From Labia minor (Eukaryota; Arthropoda; Insecta; Dermaptera; Spongiphoridae), in contig OY720345.1 of NCBI GenBank assembly GCA_963082975.1, positions 7,094,491 to 7,158,490 on the forward strand: a DNA stretch of 64,000 bases. The letters are read 5' to 3'. The translations under genes and the position numbers were made by a program. Below the pieces are notes generated by a model, which was not told the DNA's origin, ran no database searches, and saw only the letters and a program-made list of their open reading frames with translations. Shown piece after piece: positions 50,355 to 53,999 of the stretch. The number at the start of each line of letters is the position of its first letter. Position 1 is the first letter of the stretch.

Positions 50355-52096
50355 GGAATGATTAGAACAAAAATTTAAAATATTAATTTTAGATGATGAA
50401 AAAAAATTAGACAAAATAAAAATGTTGATTTGGCCAATATAAATTAATATGAATTACAAGCAAGTCTTAAGATAAAACGTTTATATCAAGAAAAAAAAAA
50501 TAAAATAAAAAAGCTGGAGTGTCTCTACTCGATTATCTCGCAATTTGAATTGGATTAATTAACATATATTATATTTAAATTAAATTTAATTAATTATAAC
50601 TTAAAATTAATAAATAATATTTATTAAATCAGCGCATTTTTGGCTCTTTGTTGATGGCACCACGTGTTGGCGCGTGATTTGCAATGTTAAAAAATTAATT
50701 CCGGTACTTTCACTTTCAGCGATTCAATCAAGCTGAAATTCTATATATAGCAGTTTTATACAATTTCTAATCACGTGAAAAACTATCAAACATATATCTG
50801 TATTTTTAGAGTCAGTTTAGAGGGAAAAAAATCAAAATCTGGTAGGTAATGACCCTCTTCCGGTTGAGAAATATTTCTCAAAAGTTGATAGAAAACTACA
50901 AATTTTGAATAATGCCCAGAGATAGTAAAAACGTAAACTATAAATATAAAAAAAAATTATATTGGTTGCTCAAAATAGGACTTAATAATTATGAAAACAG
51001 GATATTGAGATCGAATGGTTGAGAAAATACTAGTGAACAGTTGATTTAAGAGTGAAACTAATTAAAAAACATTCTGGTAGGAAAATTAATAACACAATGG
51101 ATAGACAATATAAAGATATTATAGATTTTGACGAAGAGGATATGAAAATAGAGATGGATGGAAGAATGTTATTGGAATGGCTTTTAAAAACATTCACTAA
51201 TTCTAAGTTAGATAAACAGTTTCAATAAATTTAAGTAAATTCCAAAATACATAATAGACTAAAATTGTATTTATTGATGATTAAATGAATTTCCTTATCC
51301 CTTGTATGATAAGTATAAAAATAATATTTAGAAAAAATTACAATCGGAGGGAAAATATACATGTTTTATATGTATTTATGTAGTTTTTTTATGTGGGGTA
51401 GATTGAAATTTTCAAAAGACACTGACCAGTGTATAGGATTTTTAAACGAAAACAACCTCCCTTTAATCTTAAATCAGTGTTTTCCAACCTGTGGGGCGCG
51501 CTACTCCTGGGGGCGCGAGACTATTGTAATGGAGGCGCGAATGTATTAGAACTAATTAATCTTATATTTTTGCTTAATTGGTGTGTGCGGTGTGTAATGA
51601 GTATGTGTGATTTTGTAGTCCATTAAATTAATTACTATATTATTAGAGTATTTATGAAATTAGATTATTACAAGAATTAAGGGGGGCGCAAGAATTTTTT
51701 TTAAAAAAGGGGGGCGCCGGTACAGAAAGGTTGGAAACCACTGCCTTAAATGCATACTGAGCTTCTTAAATCTATTCTGCTCAGCATTTTATTATAAAAC
51801 TTCTTTTTTTATATACATATATTAATTTATTTTTTTTTTTAGTTGATGATCATTTTGCGAAGGCGCTTGGTGATACTTGGGTGAAATTACAAAATGCAAG
51901 TGGAGATACTACAATTAGGGAAAGTATCCCAAAAAGAAATATGAATATATCCACACCTTCCCCAGACTCTACGAGTTCAACATTAATATCATCATCATCA
52001 CCAACATCATCATCATCATCATCATCATCATCAGTACGAAGAATGCCTTCCGGAAATTCATCAGTCAGAAATGGTTCTAGTGTGTTATCTAGATAA
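9367..52096 (+). CDS. Tgi: VGLL4 / Tgi-like TEAD co-repressor (two TDU motifs)
   Basis: VGLL4/Tgi proteins bind TEAD/Scalloped in the nucleus and compete with Yorkie/YAP, restraining Hippo-pathway growth targets. Coding exons are 9367-9445, 48499-48843, 50078-50248 and 51843-52096; every intron is phase 1 with GT-AG ends, giving 282 residues. The N-terminus MEAAESPLDVLSRAATMIQ matches the VGLL4 start (METPLDVLSRAASLV in human). Exon 2 is Ser/Pro/Arg-rich. Exon 3 encodes TDU1, DPVIDEHFRRSLGKDY (about residues 145-160). Exon 4 encodes TDU2, VDDHFAKALGDTW (about 199-211), then a (TCA)n-encoded poly-Ser run and the C-terminus RNGSSVLSR. The length is close to human VGLL4. The symbol follows the fly orthologue; vestigial-like 4 is an equally good name. 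The 39 kb first intron is packed with transposons. Confidence 0.95.
9446..10560. other. Start of VGLL4 intron 1, AT-rich
   Basis: No gene is seen. One perfect 8-bp stem, CCTCTACA-TTTGTAGAGG (about 10125-10143), is a possible relic of a mobile-element terminal hairpin. Confidence 0.5.
10565..11690 (+). pseudogene. LINE reverse transcriptase, palm to thumb, interrupted by a MITE
   Basis: Translation gives LFVDLSKAYNSIGRNKLFQI and LMRIPKKLV (RT palm, 10575-10668). It resumes after the inserted element as KGRVRCVRIN, then YVDE in place of the catalytic YxDD box, then VGLEINRDKTKYLV, LPVVLYGCEAWSM (11468-11510) and VFENRIVRSIYGPK. A later segment, VARMREERMDHRIF, follows an (AAT)n run at 11577-11596. 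Frameshifts and stops make it dead. The order of motifs matches the same LINE type as the 7.4-8.0 kb relic. Confidence 0.8.
10669..10993. mobile_element. TIR element (325 bp) inserted in the LINE
   Basis: The left end GGGTAAAGTATACAGTCGTT and right end AACGACTTTATGCTTTACCC are inverted repeats that continue into GGCCCC. It encodes nothing. It splits the RT reading frame between the palm segment and the YxDD segment, so it is younger than the LINE copy. No clean target duplication was recognised. Confidence 0.8.
11700..13020. other. AT-rich intron stretch
   Basis: I see no coding, RNA or clear mobile-element signal. Short ORFs (12299-12541, 12723-12908) are low-complexity. Confidence 0.5.
13022..13320 (-). 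mobile_element. Family B Helentron-like element, copy 1 (deleted)
   Basis: Shares CACGTCACGTGTTGGCGCGT, 'ttccggtactttcagcgattcaatc' and the block before GGCGAGATAGT with the full-length copies. About half is missing internally, and the terminal hairpin end is lost. Confidence 0.75.
13323..15195. other. AT-rich intron stretch
   Basis: No gene is found. A weak mixed-composition patch at 14060-14140 and a C/T-rich patch at 14880-15010 could be regulatory, but nothing diagnostic is seen. Confidence 0.45.
15202..15795 (+). mobile_element. Family B Helentron-like element, copy 2 (near full length)
   Basis: Starts ACTATCTCGCCAGAGATAGT (a perfect 8-bp hairpin). Near its far end it carries GCGAGATA followed by the terminal hairpin GAGTG-GAGA-CACTC and CAGCT. 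The interior has a GTGTATGT-type simple-repeat patch. The layout (subterminal inverted repeat at each end, 3' hairpin, short tandem repeat) is that of Helentron-derived non-autonomous elements. Confidence 0.75.
16553..16998 (+). mobile_element. Probable solo LTR with duplicated core promoter
   Basis: Ends TGTGGGAA and TTCCCACA are the TG...CA inverted termini of an LTR, about 446 bp apart. Two tandem promoter modules lie inside, each with CCCTAGCAGG, a TATATAAG box and TCGCAGCCAAGA followed by a CAGTC-type start region. No gag-pol is seen, and no clear 4-5 bp target duplication was identified. Confidence 0.6.
17030..17645 (+). pseudogene. Decayed Helitron Rep/helicase N-terminal region
   Basis: Pieces of a Helitron_like_N protein read in shifting frames: RHVRQRARETPK (17140-17180), KFNSCYHKGKVKLPKP (17360-17410), NYTNFRENIRAYYSCVSWV (about 17480-17535), and GPYVFKVHGQVYHRTKHI (about 17567-17622). 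The order matches intact Helitrons (RQxxRETP, CCHxGKVxLP, FRENIRxYN, GPYVFKxHGQ). Stops and frameshifts make it inactive. It supports the presence of rolling-circle transposons in this genome. Confidence 0.75.
17658..18152. mobile_element. TIR element rich in CCTGCAGG palindromes
   Basis: Outer ends CCATACACT and AGTGTATGG are inverted. The interior repeats GCCTGCAGGC, TACCTGCAGGCGGAC, GACAGTGTGTGG and similar blocks in both directions, so several overlapping ORFs on both strands are artefacts. Composition is close to half GC, unlike the neighbourhood. It sits immediately after the Helitron relic and may be inserted in it. Confidence 0.6.
18524..18809. mobile_element. hAT MITE 1
   Basis: Ends CAGAGGTTGCCAAAG and the inverted CTTTTTGACC...GGCGACCGCTG are flanked by a perfect 8-bp duplication, AAATAGAT (18516-18523 and 18810-18817). 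'GTGGTCCGCG' recurs inside. The 286 bp element is non-coding. Confidence 0.9.
19347..19694 (-). CDS. Unrecognised ORF in the TA-flanked transposon (115 codons)
   Basis: The frame begins MANINKKARFSDKTNLEFSG and ends with a short acidic tail, VDDVDDEVEILDD. It includes LKQGRPVMITLSDIKLKYN and LLPYIPPAYQSFYTQL. The 'LLxYIPPxYxxFY' ending resembles C-termini of uncharacterised transposon proteins in arthropods. This is from memory of the pattern only. No function is claimed. Coding relevance is supported by its position between intact TIRs. Confidence 0.5.
   Translation of the reverse strand: MANINKKARFSDKTNLEFSGTYSFCFKSENIGSFCVKNTVNGEYRKINVLKQGRPVMITLSDIKLKYNEPLKIAEKKIKNVQTLLPYIPPAYQSFYTQLNVTVDDVDDEVEILDD
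19860..20105 (-). CDS. Small acidic ORF in the TA-flanked transposon
   Basis: The reading frame MKSMVSHINMASTSGLCLRS then acidic EFFEESDDSCVDKDFVPNND and MSTDSSEIGY. The Ser/Asp-rich N-terminal style is seen in piggyBac and other transposase leaders, but no domain is recognised. The true start may be MASTSGLC. It lies 5' of the second ORF on the same strand, so the two could be exons or remnants of one protein. Confidence 0.45.
   Translation of the reverse strand: MKSMVSHINMASTSGLCLRSRAIIPENNRSSPEFFEESDDSCVDKDFVPNNDNMSTDSSEIGYCFLFFWLIPRFYVKIFCK
20302..20583 (+). repeat. tRNA-derived SINE, copy 2
   Basis: Same head and body as copy 1, ending GGACGTACAAAAGTCAGAGG and a T run. It begins 14 bp after the TA-flanked transposon ends, within a (TA)n patch. 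Confidence 0.9.
20713..21397. mobile_element. Foldback element with nested hairpin modules
   Basis: Outer inverted ends are GTGTCTCAAAAAAATGTACT / AGTATATTTTTTTGAGACAC. Inside, a near-perfect inverted repeat of about 168 bp pairs 20832-20999 with 21110-21277. The centre holds three copies (about 20950-21003, 21020-21072, 21108-21160) of a hairpin whose 17-bp stem is CGCTTGCTCCGATTCAA / TTGAATCGGAGCAAGCG, around a loop containing CTTCATCAG. The arms carry GCAGTTGAAACGTTGTAC. No ORF of note. Confidence 0.85.
21846..22640 (+). mobile_element. Family D rolling-circle-like repeat, copy 1
   Basis: 'attgaggaccccaagttccattc' and 'ttaatcagattgatgcaa' are shared with 53413-53500. CGAGC-GATA-GCTCG (about 21938-21951) is a small hairpin. 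The downstream block with GACGTAATTTGGGACGTCA and 'tttataaatattatctattgtgtgaatt' is shared with 32380-32620 and 53700-53930. Boundaries are uncertain. Confidence 0.5.
22720..22945. other. GC-rich island in VGLL4 intron 1
   Basis: GC-rich text (TTTGGGCCCCTTGGTGG) with a (CT)n patch at its right edge. It is not related to the window's repeats as far as I can see. It may be a conserved enhancer; the 73-codon ORF on the minus strand shows no domain. Confidence 0.3.
23547..24158 (-). mobile_element. Family B Helentron-like element, copy 3
   Basis: Begins AGCTGGTGTGTCTCCACTCG then ACTATCTCGC, and runs through the family B body to 'gaaaattttcgagcggctaaatagta'. A (CATA)n/(CA)n tract at about 24003-24058 occupies the internal simple-repeat position. 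Confidence 0.75.
24550..24870. other. GC-rich island in VGLL4 intron 1
   Basis: About 300 bp with GC-rich blocks (GGCTTCGCCCCCGGGCCC, CTCGGGGCCCGGGTTCCC) in a very AT-rich context. A 132-codon plus-strand ORF and a 100-codon minus-strand ORF overlap here and are probably composition artefacts. Candidate regulatory element or an unannotated exon. Confidence 0.3.
25272..25499 (-). repeat. tRNA-derived SINE, copy 3
   Basis: Reverse orientation: 'ctatcaatgagatgtcctatgatcag' through GGGACTTGAACCCGGACC to AATGGCGCC. The 3' tail sequence is partly lost. Confidence 0.9.
25500..27180. other. AT-rich intron stretch
   Basis: No coding, RNA or clear transposon signal. Mostly homopolymeric A/T text with short low-complexity ORFs. 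Confidence 0.5.
27186..27286 (+). repeat. Dispersed repeat, inverted partner at 35875-35975
   Basis: 'cataaactttgtcaggcttatag' and the A/T-rich block after it match the reverse complement of 35875-35975 with few differences. Unknown family, about 100 bp shared. Confidence 0.6.
27880..28060. other. GC-richer patch with (CAT)n and (TG)n microsatellites
   Basis: Contains GGGGCTTGGCCCCGGCGG, then (CAT)n at about 28000-28018 and (TG)n at about 28025-28046. The ORF reading through it is low-complexity. Confidence 0.35.
28759..29892 (-). mobile_element. Mariner element with decayed transposase
   Basis: The right end reads CCAGGTGTACAAGCTTAAAT on the minus strand, close to the Mos1-type terminal repeat, with TA outside it. 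The left end TCAGGTATTTTTGTGAG is its decayed partner. The minus-strand ORF 29693-29205 carries the N-terminal HTH (MLVEAYGDNALSETTSRDWF), a second HTH (AEQLGVSQQTISLRLRAMGK) and the first catalytic Asp (ITSDEKWIYFENPK). After a frameshift the second appears as FLHDNAPSHTS (about 28985-29020). Stops interrupt the rest. Confidence 0.9.
29893..30765. other. AT-rich intron stretch
   Basis: I see nothing beyond AT-rich text and short (TA)n runs. Confidence 0.5.
30768..30868 (-). mobile_element. Family B fragment, copy 4 (terminal 100 bp)
   Basis: GAGTGTCTCCACTCGACTAT then CTCGCAATTTGAATTGG: only the hairpin-bearing end of family B remains. It lies about 120 bp before a family C element. Confidence 0.7.
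30989..31606 (+). mobile_element. Family C Helentron-like element, copy 1
   Basis: Starts ACCGACCGACGATAGTAAGG and ends with the inverted ACCGTCGGTCGGT, then a terminal hairpin GACCTG-TGG-CCAGGTC (here with one change) and AACTTAT. The centre has a GTCC tandem tract (GTCTGTCCGTCCGTCCG). It also carries two TGACGTCA palindromes about 20 bp apart (31401-31427). Confidence 0.8.
32100..32640 (+). mobile_element. Family D-related repeat, copy 2
   Basis: Shares 'aaattaagaaaaaacta', 'tttataaatattatctat' and 'tgtgaatttcaaaaata' with copies 1 and 3. GTACCTGGTTCACC-type text at 32150 and CGTCTCGGTAC at 32170 correspond to its GC-richer end. Ends in a (TA)n run (32608-32639). Confidence 0.4.
32642..32890. 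mobile_element. hAT MITE 2
   Basis: CAGTGATTCTCAACC at the left and GGTTGAGAATCACTG at the right are near-perfect inverted repeats of the classical hAT type. 'TGTGCCGCGGCAC' and 'GTGTACCGCGGTC' are subterminal. It is inserted in a (TA)n tract, so the 8-bp duplication is hard to judge. Confidence 0.9.
33192..33830 (+). mobile_element. Family C Helentron-like element, copy 2
   Basis: A near-complete copy: ACCGACCGACGATAGTAAGG at the left, a long GTCC/GTCT tandem tract (33314-33352), paired TGACGTCA palindromes (33621-33648), then CCGTCGGTCGGT and the terminal hairpin GACCTGGCCACAGGTC. Family B copy 5 begins within a few bases of its end. Confidence 0.85.
33833..34484 (+). mobile_element. Family B Helentron-like element, copy 5 (full length)
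   Basis: Starts ACTATCTCGTCAGAGATAGT, has a (CT)n-(TA)n-(TG)n tract at 33945-33990, and ends GCGAGATAGTCGAGTGGAGA then CACTCCAGCT. It abuts family C copy 2 head-to-tail in the same orientation. Confidence 0.8.
34630..35435 (+). promoter_or_regulatory. Candidate internal promoter and 5' UTR of VGLL4 isoform B
   Basis: The longest stretch of mixed composition in the intron lies directly upstream of coding exon 1B. It has (GA)n and (CA)n tracts at 34720-34860, GCCGGCCGGC at about 34893, and moderately GC text to 35400. An in-frame TAA precedes the exon 1B ATG, consistent with UTR. No TATA or start element can be fixed. Confidence 0.45.
35436..35514 (+). CDS. Tgi: VGLL4 alternative first coding exon B
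   Basis: MDTMIVRGGDRAPLRPCLWQ then PWLNPS, ending G|GTAAAA in phase 1. It is again exactly 79 nt, and splices in frame to the exon at 48499 (joining codon GGT). An in-frame stop lies just upstream (taa at about 35411-35413). It lacks the SPLDVLSRAA box of exon A. This is inferred from frame, donor quality and protein-like composition; I do not know its homologues. Confidence 0.65.
35875..35975 (-). repeat. Dispersed repeat, inverted partner of 27186-27286
   Basis: The same roughly 100 bp sequence in opposite orientation ('ctataagcctgacaaagtttatg'). Confidence 0.6.
35976..36895. other. AT-rich intron stretch
   Basis: No gene or clear element. A slightly GC-richer patch at 36430-36640 is unexplained. 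Confidence 0.45.
36896..37143 (+). repeat. tRNA-derived SINE, copy 4
   Basis: GGCGCCATTGGGTGTGTGGG head with B box GGTTCAAGTCC. The body is shortened near the 3' end (TATAACAAAGTCAGAG then T run). Confidence 0.9.
37144..38300. other. AT-rich intron stretch
   Basis: Nothing recognised. Confidence 0.5.
38318..38395. repeat. CTCGAGTT iterated motif
   Basis: Several near copies of ACTCGAGTT or its variants within about 75 bp (ATTCGAGTTAACTCGAGTTG, then GCTCGAGTTGAATTC). It may be the end of an unknown repeat or a cluster of factor sites. Confidence 0.4.
38713..39327 (-). mobile_element. Family C Helentron-like element, copy 3
   Basis: Runs from AAGTTGACCTGTGGCCAGG through the inverted family C body to CTCCCTTACTATCG. 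The outermost GTCGGTCGGT at the far end is missing, and the CRE pair has decayed (GACGTCTTG and TGACATCA). Confidence 0.75.
39690..40030. other. GC-richer island in VGLL4 intron 1
   Basis: About 300 bp of mixed composition (GCACGCGTGCCCGCCGGCC near 39850) with a (CACT)n-like run at about 39966-39985. It is not linked to a repeat family here. Candidate regulatory region; the minus-strand ORF lacks any domain. Confidence 0.3.
40430..40710. repeat. Degenerate interspersed repeat related to 6390-6650
   Basis: 'aatttaaattctcagtaatgtacagac' before a (TA)n run parallels 6583-6620. 'gtaatcggttcagtcaatttt' is the inverted rolling-circle-style text. No ORF. Confidence 0.35.
41120..42330 (-). pseudogene. 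LINE relic: reverse-transcriptase pieces and 3' end with GC hairpins
   Basis: In minus orientation the order is: RT text around 41750-42300 (including reverse complements of 'VEFEYVEK'-type sequence), the VLYE/GCEAWSM-like and FRxxIYGPK-like segments (41360-41700), a 3' UTR, and the hairpin pair GGGGGC-GGA-GCCCCC plus a decayed GAGC/GCTC stem (41130-41190). A segment of about 150 bp at 41360-41505 is repeated at 41500-41690. The hydrophobic plus-strand ORF at 41838-42110 is antisense noise. Confidence 0.65.
42350..43660. other. AT-rich intron stretch
   Basis: No gene. A C/T-rich patch at 42890-42960 and (TA)n near 43155 are the only distinct features. Confidence 0.5.
43664..44243 (+). mobile_element. 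Family B Helentron-like element, copy 6
   Basis: Starts ACTATCTCGCTAGAGATAGT with (CT)n-(TG)n inside (43778-43810). At the far end the terminal hairpin is shortened (GCGAGACACTCCAGC), having lost the GATAGTCGAGTG part. Confidence 0.75.
44250..44285 (+). mobile_element. Family C start fragment
   Basis: ATCGACCCACGATAGTAAGG then CAGGTATT matches the first 30 bp of family C and directly follows family B copy 6. Confidence 0.55.
44430..44790. other. GC-richer island with homopolymer C and (CT)n tracts
   Basis: Contains a C run (44536-44546), GGGCGTGCCTCGCGCGCC (about 44617), GCGGGACGGCGTCGTCGT (about 44654) and (CT)n at 44689-44708. No repeat family is recognised. Candidate enhancer or cryptic promoter in VGLL4 intron 1. 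Confidence 0.35.
45051..46300 (+). mobile_element. Rearranged mariner element with a large internal hairpin
   Basis: TA-flanked, with end motif AGGTGAATTTTGA at left and the inverted TCAAAATTCACCT at right. About 190 bp of the left end is duplicated in tandem (45060-45245 and 45250-45430). The second copy is then inverted (45335-45508 pairs with 45549-45723). The transposase remnant on the plus strand includes FDYNSVVRHEFLPTGRTVNQ and EYYMEVIKRLHEARR (45835-45948), then DNAPLHIIA, then YSPDLAPCHFFLFPK in other frames. The N-terminal HTH half is lost. Confidence 0.85.
46680..46810. repeat. (TA)n and (CT)n microsatellites
   Basis: (TA)n at about 46681-46704; (CT)n followed by (TA)n at about 46765-46806. 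A related (TA)n-(GA)n tract is at 47083-47140. Confidence 0.9.
46868..46938 (-). tRNA. tRNA-like relic (pseudogene or SINE head)
   Basis: On the minus strand, AGTAGTGGTTAGCATGACAG resembles a D-arm/A box, and CTCCAGTTCGGGCC, 20 bases later, a T-arm/B box (consensus GGTTCGAATCC, imperfect). No clean acceptor stem or T-stem pairing, so it is not a functional tRNA. Most likely a tRNA-derived fragment. Confidence 0.35.
47972..47995. repeat. (CA)n microsatellite
   Basis: About 12 CA units directly beside a SINE. Confidence 0.9.
47997..48213 (-). repeat. tRNA-derived SINE, copy 5
   Basis: Reverse orientation, from TATCAATGAGGTGTTC to AATGGCGCC. A short deletion removes part of the B box (CCCGGGACAATGTGAATG). 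It lies 5' of VGLL4 exon 2 in antisense. Confidence 0.9.
48223..48336 (-). rRNA. 5S rRNA-like sequence (probable pseudogene)
   Basis: On the minus strand it reads AAACGGCCATACCGTGTTGA to AACACCACGTGCTGTTT, including TCTCGTCCGATCA, GGGCGTGGTTAGTACTTGGA and TGGGTAACCGATTGGGAACA. These are the conserved 5S loops and internal promoter region. The 5' AAACGGC and 3' GCTGTTT still pair as helix I. Length is 114 nt against about 119-120, with many substitutions and no T-run terminator, so it is probably a relic. Confidence 0.8.
48499..48843 (+). CDS. Tgi: VGLL4 coding exon 2
   Basis: A T-rich tract then AG|GT begins the exon. It is 345 nt, phase 1 to phase 1. It encodes LTHSDATDDVVRSENVTNNS, a basic run (WRRERRHKEYHSS) and two Pro/His-rich stretches (HSSHPPPPSYSHAMAARARR and SPNTSHTPPPPHSRS). 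It is predicted to be disordered. It is flanked by SINEs in opposite orientations. Confidence 0.9.
49301..49562 (+). repeat. tRNA-derived SINE, copy 6
   Basis: A near-complete copy in the VGLL4 intron between exons 2 and 3, sense to the gene, ending GGACGTACAAAAGTCTGAGG and a T run. Confidence 0.9.
49590..49838 (-). repeat. tRNA-derived SINE, copy 7
   Basis: An inverted, more diverged copy (AACCTCTTGACTTTTGTACA ... CCTTGCCGGGCACAGGAC), lacking the first part of the tRNA head. It lies tail-to-tail with copy 6, about 28 bp apart. Confidence 0.85.
50078..50248 (+). CDS. Tgi: VGLL4 coding exon 3 (TDU1)
   Basis: Acceptor TATACAG|CT, donor TCAG|GTATTC, 171 nt. Encodes DPVIDEHFRRSLGKDYVALF, the first TEAD-binding TDU motif, then a Gly/Asn/Gln-rich linker. 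Confidence 0.95.
50318..50348. repeat. (TA)n microsatellite
   Basis: About 15 TA units in VGLL4 intron 3. Confidence 0.9.
50512..50930 (-). mobile_element. Family B Helentron-like element, copy 7
   Basis: AGCTGGAGTGTCTCTACTCG then the inverted body, ending with an abrupt jump to CCCAGAGATAGT. The internal simple-repeat half is deleted, as in copy 1. Confidence 0.75.
51475..51743. mobile_element. hAT MITE 3
   Basis: CAGTGTTTTCCAACCTGTGG and the inverted AAGGTTGGAAACCACTG bound 269 bp. Flanking octamers TCTTAAAT and CCTTAAAT differ by one base. Repeated GGCGCG motifs are subterminal. It lies about 100 bp before VGLL4 exon 4. Confidence 0.9.
51843..52096 (+). CDS. Tgi: VGLL4 last coding exon (TDU2 and poly-Ser)
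   Basis: Acceptor TTTTTTAG|TTGATGAT. Encodes VDDHFAKALGDTWVKLQNA (TDU2), then a Ser-rich tail. A (TCA)n tract at 51987-52031 encodes most of two serine runs. Stop TAA at 52094-52096. The poly-Asp antisense ORF is a shadow of this repeat. Confidence 0.95.
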
Positions 52097-52199
52097 AAAT
52101 AAAAAAAAATCAAGGACAACAATATTTAATTTCAAAAAATTAAAAAAAAATTGTGCTACTTCGTGTTCCAATATATTCCTTTATATTAAATATAGCAAT

Positions 52200-52203
<4 letters not shown>

Positions 52204-52237
<34 letters not shown>

Positions 52238-52900
52238 TATAACCAGCTGGTCAGAGCGCCTTCGGCGCTCTTCAAAACTGGACGGGGGCTCCGCCCCCTA
52301 TACCCCCGTGTGGTACATCGTATTTGGTTAAAAGTAGTAAAAGGTTTTCATCCATTTTGTTTCAATCATTATATTACATAAAACATTCATTTCTTTTTGT
52401 GTTCTTATTTAAAATATATTTTGATTTAATCAGTAAATTAATTATATATATTATTATTGTATATGTTATATCTATCTATTTATATAGCTCAAAAATACTC
52501 GAAAGTTCTTGGCCACATTTCTCCAAATGTCCCTATCCTGAGCCCTTGTCCCATCTCTCTTACGTCCCTTCCTATGCGTCCATGGTCTTGATTCCCTTTG
52601 ATAATAATTTGGATGAGATAAGCCTCTTTACTGCATTGATACCTCGATTTAAATTCTTCTCAAAAATTATTATCCTTCGTGATTACATTCAATTTTTCTA
52701 CATATTCAAATTTTACATTTTGTATATTAAGATTTTGTATGTTAATACTGTTCCTCTTTGTCACTAAATACTTTTTCTTATCACTATTAATTTCAAACCT
52801 CCATTAATTTTTCCTCGCTATCTGTAATTGCAATTGCCCAATCTCTTATAATATTTAAGACGTCTGCTTAGCCTAACTTTTCAATTTTTTTGTTTAATTG
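52204..52900 (-). pseudogene. LINE relic: (AAT)n tail, GC hairpins and antisense RT text
   Basis: (AAT)n at 52206-52232 is the tail, followed by GAGCGCC-TTC-GGCGCTC (52256-52272) and GGGGGC-TCC-GCCCCC (52284-52298). The same 3' UTR as at 41200-41350 comes next, then fragments of RT coding sequence in minus orientation to about 52870. In LINE orientation this is ORF, 3' UTR, hairpins, microsatellite tail. Confidence 0.65.
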
Positions 52901-53409
52901 CACTTCGAGTGATTATTTCCCAATTTGTGTAATCACATGCAACATATAATTGGCCGTGGGAAAAACATGGAAGAAACATCAAAGAATATGTATATTTTTT
53001 ATTATATTTATAATTTAATTTTTTTAATATATTGGCCTTTTTAAATAAACACTGAACACATTTTCAAGATTATATGATTAAATAATTTTAATTTTGATCT
53101 CATAATTGGATTTTCATTTTCAAGTAAGTAAGATGGATGGAATCACAATATATATGAAGGGACATTTACAATAATAATATATAATTAATTTACTGATTAA
53201 ATTAAAAAATATTTAAAGTAAGAACACAAAAACACACAAATAAATGTTTTATCTAATATACTGATTGAATATTTAGTATATAATATTACAATTATAATTT
53301 TTTTACTCTCTACTGACTGTTCATTTCATAACTGAAAATAGTGTCGAATAGAAATAGACGATATTACTTGTATTAATCTTATTATGCTACCTAAAATTGT
53401 TTGTTTGAT

Positions 53410-53990
53410 TATTGAGGACCCCAGATCCATTCATTTTAATCAGATTGATGCAATGATGCAACATTTAATAATTGTAATAAAAAATTAAAGAATTGTATAT
53501 CAATATTTTTTAATTCAAACTCAATAATAATGAATTATTTTTTTTTAACTTATGTACCGAGCCAAGCCTCGGGGTCCCGGTCGTCCAATTGAATATTTAG
53601 TATATAATATTTTATAATATTTACCGGAGTATAATAAATTGATAACGTCATTTAATTCTCCTATATATCGAATCGAATATAAAGATAAATCTTCTACTAA
53701 ACATTGTGTAAAAAAAATCAAATATTTTTAATTTTATTTTAAGAATAGATATGTATATATCTCACAGGCGGTGGTTGTGACGTCACATATATACATTTAA
53801 ATTTAGAAGAAAAAAACTAATAAAGATGTAGTTTTCGTGAGATGTGATCAATAAAACTCAATTTTTCTTTATAAATACTATCTCTGGTGTGAATTTCAAA
53901 AAAATCGTTAGAGCGGTTTTTGAGAACAATGAAACAAACAGAGAAACAAACAAACAATTTTTACTCTCATAAGAAGATAAGATAAGATAA
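53410..53990 (+). mobile_element. Family D rolling-circle-like repeat, copy 3
   Basis: 'attgaggaccccagatccattc', a hairpin CCGAG-CCAAGC-CTCGG (53558-53573), TGTGACGTCACAT (53775-53787), and 'tttataaatactatctctggtgtgaattt' up to 'gaaacaaacagagaaacaaacaaac'. Same family as 21846 and 32100. Confidence 0.5.
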
Positions 53991-53999
53991 GTTAATTTA

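Noticed and set aside
51850-52122. Minus-strand ORF with a poly-Asp run
   Set aside because: It is the antisense of the VGLL4 last exon; the plus-strand frame has TDU2 and fits the splice phases.
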